NCBI RefSeq assembly: GCF_001697185.1
Contig: NZ_CP014224.1
Location: forward strand, 3,332,501-3,396,500
Length of the DNA stretch: 64,000 nucleotides
Reading direction: 5' to 3'
DNA from: Wenyingzhuangia fucanilytica
GTDB taxonomy: Bacteria; Bacteroidota; Bacteroidia; Flavobacteriales; Flavobacteriaceae
This document shows, piece by piece, positions 62,091-64,000 of this stretch. Both the position numbers and the translations under genes were made by a program. Numbering within the stretch: the stretch's first letter is position 1; every line of letters starts with the position of its first letter. A model generated the notes under the pieces. That model searched no databases. It was not told where the DNA came from and saw nothing but the letters and a program-made list of their open reading frames with translations.

Positions 62091-62528
62091 ATGTTTAATT
62101 CAGATAAAAAGAAAGCATCTGGGCAACAAGATGATTTGGTTATGGAGAGAAATAGAATTTCAAAGAAAACTACTTTTAAAGGAGAGATAATTTCTCAAGG
62201 AGATTTTAGAATTGACGGAACTATAGAAGGAGAGTTAACAACAACAGGAAAAATTATCATAGGGCCAGACGGAAAGGTTTTTGGTAAGGTTAAGTGTGTT
62301 AATGCCGATATTGAAGGTTTTTTTGACGGACATTTGGAGGTGAAAAACTCACTGTGTTTAAAGCCTACTGCCAAGGTTTCAGGAGAAGTTTATATGGAGA
62401 GTTTAACCGTTGAACCAGGAGCAATTTTTAACGCAAACTGTAAAATGTTAAGCTCAATTAAAGAATTAAATGCAAAAACAATTGAAGCCAAAGAAGAAAG
62501 AAAACAAGACGTTTCGGAAATTTCTTAG
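62091..62528 (+). CDS. Bactofilin (polymer-forming cytoskeletal protein)
   Basis: 145 residues. The central beta-helix domain (about 25-125) contains TTFKGEIISQGDFRIDG and GKIIIGPDGKVFGKVKC repeats typical of the DUF583 bactofilin family. These polymerise into filaments that support cell shape. Acidic/charged tail. Its last 59 bases overlap atpZ in another frame. The gene order bactofilin-atpZ-membrane protein-atpB resembles flavobacterial ATP-synthase loci. Confidence 0.92.
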   Translation: MFNSDKKKASGQQDDLVMERNRISKKTTFKGEIISQGDFRIDGTIEGELTTTGKIIIGPDGKVFGKVKCVNADIEGFFDGHLEVKNSLCLKPTAKVSGEVYMESLTVEPGAIFNANCKMLSSIKELNAKTIEAKEERKQDVSEIS

Positions 62529-62709
62529 ATTTTCAGGAATTGGAGTTCAGTTGGGAGTTATGATGTATATAGCCTCTTTAGGAGGGAGCTATTTTGATAC
62601 TAAATTTTCTTTTGAAAAACCGTGGTTTACATTGTTGTTTATAGTAGTTGCATTAGTAGTGTTTGTACTAATGTTAATGAAACAACTAAACAAACTTAAT
62701 AACGAATAA
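62470..62709 (+). CDS. AtpZ-like small membrane protein of the ATP-synthase locus
   Basis: 79 residues. A Lys-rich N-terminus (KPKKKENKTFRK) and two helices (about 25-46 and 52-73) with GSYFDTKFSFEKPW between them fit the AtpZ/AtpI family, which assists Mg2+ handling or c-ring assembly of F0. The ATG at 62470 lies 59 bases inside bactofilin in a different frame; no later start before the first helix exists except within it. The overlap looks real. Confidence 0.75.
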   Translation: MQKQLKPKKKENKTFRKFLRFSGIGVQLGVMMYIASLGGSYFDTKFSFEKPWFTLLFIVVALVVFVLMLMKQLNKLNNE

Positions 62710-62714
62710 TATTA

Positions 62715-63128
62715 ATGGTTAAAGATCATATAAAGAGTGCTGTTGGTTTACTTGTGTTAAATATTTTAGCATATTTATTACATTATTATTTAATTATTCC
62801 TTCAGTAGAGTTAACATCTATCCCAGTTTTAAACATACAATTGTCTTATTTAATTAATGCAGCAGCATCTATTAGTATGTGTTCTGTAATTTATTTATTA
62901 AAGAAAAGTTTTGAATCTCAAATAGGGTTTATTTTTTTAGGATTAAGCGCTATCAAGATGATTTTATTGTTTGTTTTATTAGATCCTACTAACGAATTAG
63001 GAACTGTAGCTAAGGCAGATGCCCTTGCCTTTTTTGTTCCTTTTGGATTGAATTTAGTGACAGAACTAATTTTTATAGTAAAAATGTTAAAAATTAGCGA
63101 TTTAGCTAAAGAGTTACAGAAAAAATAA
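62715..63128 (+). CDS. Small four-helix membrane protein of the ATP-synthase locus (DUF6168-like)
   Basis: 137 residues with four predicted helices (about 8-27, 44-62, 71-90 and 104-125) and a Lys-rich end. It sits between AtpZ and AtpB, where flavobacterial genomes carry a poorly described AtpI-type protein. I recall this as DUF6168-like, but without a search this is tentative. A role in F0 assembly or regulation is an inference from position. Confidence 0.6.
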   Translation: MVKDHIKSAVGLLVLNILAYLLHYYLIIPSVELTSIPVLNIQLSYLINAAASISMCSVIYLLKKSFESQIGFIFLGLSAIKMILLFVLLDPTNELGTVAKADALAFFVPFGLNLVTELIFIVKMLKISDLAKELQKK

Positions 63129-63186
63129 AGTTTTTGAATTTTCAACAATTCAATGTTAAAAACTAATAGTTTTTTTAAATTATTGT

Positions 63187-63194
63187 TTACATTT
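63187..63194 (+). promoter_or_regulatory. -7 box of atpB (TACATTTG)
   Basis: An exact TAnnTTTG match 49 bases before the atpB start. Confidence 0.5.
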
Positions 63195-63242
63195 GCACAA
63201 ATTTTGAAAACAATCAATATTCACGATAGAATGATAGGAAAA

Positions 63243-64000
63243 TTGAACCTAAAAGTTTTAGTGATGTTAGCGTTAGTATTAACATCATTTACCATGAATG
63301 CAAACGATGATCAGCATCAAACAAATGCTCATCATAATGAAGCAACTCATCAAGAGAATAGTGAACATGCACATACTGCACTTCCACATTCTGAAGAAGA
63401 AGGTTACAATGATGGAGTTAATACCAAAGAAGAGGTAGACGCTTACATTCAACATCACTTAGGTGATACTCACGATTTTGTGTTCTTTTCAGACGAAGCT
63501 ACAGGTCACCACTACGGTTTTTCTTTGCCTGTTATTTTAGTAGATAATGGTTTAAAAGTGTTTATGTCTTCTGAGTTTCACCATGGAGAAAATGTAGTGA
63601 AAAAAGGAGATGCTCATTATAGATTATACCACGGTAAAATTTATAAAACAGATGCTGCAGGAACTATTAAGTATGATGAACACCACCATCCTACAAACGC
63701 AAAGCCATTAGATTTATCTATTACTAAAAACGTATTTTCAATTTTAGTGATTTCCGTTTTAATGTTGTTGTTATTTAGATCATTAGCTAAATCATATAAA
63801 AACGGACCAATTCCAACTGGATTTGCTAGAGTGTTAGAGCCTTTAGTAATTTTTGTTAGAGACGAAATTGCAAAGCCAAATATTGGAGAAAAGAAATACC
63901 GTAAATTTATGGGATTCTTATTAACAGTATTTTTCTTTATATGGATAACAAACTTATTAGGGTTAACTCCATTAGGAATTAATGTAACGGGTAATATTGC
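63243..64000 (+). CDS. atpB: F0F1 ATP synthase subunit a (partial, runs off the window)
   Basis: 252 residues of this gene are present, open to the end of the window. The nearest in-frame stop upstream is at 63234. The start is TTG at 63243, because the peptide MNLKVLVMLALVLTSFTMNA is a convincing signal sequence; the later ATG at 63264 would remove its positive N-region. Residues about 22-55 are unusually His-rich (DDQHQTNAHHNEATHQENSEHAH). The first membrane helix is at about 172-190 (SILVISVLMLLLF). The FARVLEPLVIFVRDEIAKPNIG and GFLLTVFFFIWITNLLG blocks are typical of Bacteroidota AtpB, which have a long exported N-terminus. The proton-channel Arg lies past the window end. Confidence 0.9.
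   Translation, partial: MNLKVLVMLALVLTSFTMNANDDQHQTNAHHNEATHQENSEHAHTALPHSEEEGYNDGVNTKEEVDAYIQHHLGDTHDFVFFSDEATGHHYGFSLPVILVDNGLKVFMSSEFHHGENVVKKGDAHYRLYHGKIYKTDAAGTIKYDEHHHPTNAKPLDLSITKNVFSILVISVLMLLLFRSLAKSYKNGPIPTGFARVLEPLVIFVRDEIAKPNIGEKKYRKFMGFLLTVFFFIWITNLLGLTPLGINVTGNI

Noticed and set aside
63230-63242. ATG at 63230 as the atpB start
   Set aside because: That ATG is in another frame that meets TGA after about 24 codons; the atpB frame is closed by TAG at 63234-63236.
1-64000. CRISPR array, insertion sequence or prophage
   Set aside because: No regularly spaced repeats, transposase, integrase or phage structural genes were seen in the window.

Overview
The window is a low-G+C stretch of chromosome from a member of the Flavobacteriaceae (Bacteroidota), probably marine. 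The evidence is seen in the sequence: promoters carry the Bacteroidota -7 box TAnnTTTG, Shine-Dalgarno sites are essentially absent, and the gene content is typical of the group (PorW/SprE-type secretion lipoprotein, GlnRS-YqeY fusion, diheme type-B succinate dehydrogenase, AtpB with a long exported N-terminus). I cannot name the genus. No insertion sequence, prophage, CRISPR array or rRNA operon is visible. The single RNA gene is tRNA-Cys(GCA).

Left end (1-3000): the last four genes of a deoxysugar-acid operon. They are the C-terminus of a UxaA-type dehydratase, an SDR dehydrogenase, a fumarylacetoacetate-hydrolase-family enzyme and an FMN alpha-hydroxy-acid (L-lactate-type) dehydrogenase. 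Together they fit the non-phosphorylating L-fucose/L-rhamnose route, which ends in pyruvate and lactate. 3000-11600: a short SSB, a small zinc-ribbon protein, a YjjP/YjjB exporter pair, a serine hydrolase, SufS, DUF1569 and MTHFR-like genes, asd and an AraC regulator. 11700-16000: sdhCAB and a ComB-like phosphatase. 16000-28900: TatD, a CLC antiporter that looks like the fluoride (CLC-F) subtype, outer-membrane proteins, polyprenyl synthase, purE/purK, a Cys-only Rieske-like lipoprotein, greA, HIT, a histidine kinase, an SPOUT methyltransferase and a TRIC-type channel. 28900-44200: mutS, a second SPOUT methyltransferase, a GDSL lipoprotein, an ECF sigma factor followed by a membrane-spanning anti-sigma/barrel protein, lipoproteins, lysS, an AsmA-like protein, trxA and glnS.

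44300-48600 is a molybdenum-hydroxylase operon: an IorA-like [2Fe-2S] subunit, an IorB-like Mo subunit, XdhC, and a MocA-like nucleotidyltransferase that overlaps xdhC by ATGA. After folB and tRNA-Cys comes a tight four-gene operon (49489-54365). It encodes an MPGP-family HAD phosphatase, a MOFRL-type glycerate kinase, a GpgS-like glycosyltransferase and a GH13_18 phosphorylase. Read together these make a self-contained glucosylglycerate synthesis-and-recycling cycle, which is the most interesting system in the window. The right end (54400-64000) holds a metallo-beta-lactamase-fold hydrolase, a subtilase lipoprotein, an M1 aminopeptidase, a nitronate-monooxygenase-like flavoprotein, the PorW/SprE-like lipoprotein, bactofilin, AtpZ, a small membrane protein and the 5' part of atpB.

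Many reading frames extend upstream of the real start because the TTTG of a promoter -7 box supplies a false TTG or GTG start. I corrected those starts (for example at 6644, 18563, 31659 and 59904) and say so in each entry. No gene-free stretch exceeds 300 bases; the longest are 36586-36879 and 10388-10676.
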